The translations under genes were made by a program, and so were the position numbers. The notes beneath the pieces are model-generated. The model saw nothing but the letters and a program-made list of their open reading frames with translations, had not been told where the DNA came from and made no database searches. DNA of 64,000 nucleotides, taken from positions 20,144-84,143 of the forward strand of contig NZ_CBVI010000002.1 in NCBI RefSeq assembly GCF_000513195.1. The letters are read 5' to 3'. Source of the DNA: Bacteroides timonensis. Its GTDB lineage: Bacteria; Bacteroidota; Bacteroidia; Bacteroidales; Bacteroidaceae. Of the stretch, positions 63,512-64,000 are shown piece by piece; within the stretch, counting starts at the first letter, position 1; each line of letters starts with the position of its first letter.

Positions 63512-64000
63512 TTGTCTATCAAATATTTAGTTAAACATTCCTTTGCCTTTTTCTCATCGTCTATTGTGCGTTCATCCAGCACAGCCACGTTTACCACTCG
63601 ATCCAGCCAATCCCTTGTTATTGCCAATTCGTTTGCCTGCAGGGTATCGGTGTAATACTCACCGTCCACCTCATAGGTTATTCTTAGCGTTCGTTCTTTC
63701 TTCATTGCATTTACAATTTTACGTTTTACAATCATCCTGCGGTTGCTGTCTTTATTCCTGCACCGCTTCGCCTCTTTGCCGTACAACCTTTCAGAACAAA
63801 AGAGACTGCCTGCCCGTTGATGGGTTATCTCCCGACCGCACGTTTTGCAGTACCTTTTTTCTGTCGTATTTTTCGGCTCATTTTCACAGTTATTTTTCCC
63901 TTGTAATTCCACGCCCCCAAAGGGGACGTTTTCCAGCATATATTCAAGATTGGAAATTGTCCCAGTTTTGCTTTGCTTACCATCCGTAGAAAGTTGTGGT
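63508..64000 (-). CDS. Zinc-finger protein, N terminus possibly outside the window
   Basis: The visible ORF begins at ATG 63939 (143 aa), but its frame stays open to the window edge at 64000, so the gene may start further out. The Cys cluster Y-C-K-T-C-G-R-E-I-T-H-Q ... F-C-S ... R-C-R suggests a zinc ribbon. The second half is a small mixed domain ending in a charged helix. Typical of mobile-element accessory genes; function unknown. Confidence 0.6.
   Translation of the reverse strand, partial: PQLSTDGKQSKTGTISNLEYMLENVPFGGVELQGKNNCENEPKNTTEKRYCKTCGREITHQRAGSLFCSERLYGKEAKRCRNKDSNRRMIVKRKIVNAMKKERTLRITYEVDGEYYTDTLQANELAITRDWLDRVVNVAVLDERTIDDEKKAKECLTKYLIDK

Overview
Organism. The window looks like a Bacteroides chromosome (Bacteroidota, order Bacteroidales). 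Nearly every candidate promoter carries the phylum-specific -7 box TAnnTTTG, two of them with a matching -33 TTTG exactly 19 bases upstream. The gene content agrees: a NigD-like lipoprotein, HU-HIG DNA-binding proteins, DUF3822-rsmD, DUF5683 inside a parA-parB-lytic transglycosylase-Rel/SpoT cluster, outer-membrane barrel proteins with carboxypeptidase-regulatory-like N termini, and a PD-(D/E)XK Rpn-type protein. I infer genus level only. Layout. 1-4 kb is envelope lipid housekeeping: ftsH tail, cdsA, a NigD-like lipoprotein, and a surE-lpxB operon. 4.2-7.3 kb is a His-rich small protein / TonB receptor / His-rich DUF4625 lipoprotein operon that looks like a metal-uptake locus. 7.3-9.6 kb has an AAA/DUF4143 ATPase and an HU-HIG gene preceded by repeat arrays. 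10-16.6 kb is a conserved chromosome-maintenance and stress block: parA, parB, DUF5683, MltD-like transglycosylase, Rel/SpoT, bactofilin. 16.7-39.1 kb is one tightly packed operon of 20 genes for an aryl polyene or flexirubin-like pigment lipid; a small secreted protein with its own promoter follows. 40-44 kb has MerR, M23 peptidase and alaS. 44.5-51.8 kb has a decayed ATPase gene, a lipoprotein, a RecD-like helicase, a pilin-like membrane protein, DUF3822, rsmD and a cardiolipin synthase. 51.9-61.3 kb has a large beta-barrel protein, a membrane protein, aroB, a second HU-HIG gene, a guaA paralogue with a collapsed glutaminase domain, an Rpn-type protein, a candidate structured RNA and a hypothetical gene. 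A tRNA-Pro(GGG) at 61.5 kb marks the start of a different region of small minus-strand HTH and zinc-finger genes, probably one end of an integrated element. How the pigment operon should work. A tyrosine ammonia-lyase makes 4-coumarate. A PaaK-like ligase activates it. Two acyl carrier proteins, two active ketosynthases plus one KS fused to a KS-like tail, a dead KS partner, a ketoreductase and two dehydratases (ApeP-like and ApeI-like) elongate it as a polyene. A methyltransferase, an LpxL-like acyltransferase, an MMPL/acyltransferase/methyltransferase fusion, a LolA-like carrier and a DUF3261-like lipoprotein should decorate, lipidate and move it to the outer membrane. No dialkylresorcinol (DarA/DarB) genes are present, so a flexirubin is not directly supported. 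Less conventional signals. Two HU-HIG genes share the same control layout: promoter, then a 22-bp-period palindromic array, then the ORF. Similar helically phased arrays (22-bp and 11-bp periods) occur at 45.7 and 60.2 kb. A strongly foldable RNA of about 155 nt starts exactly downstream of a promoter at 60.5 kb.
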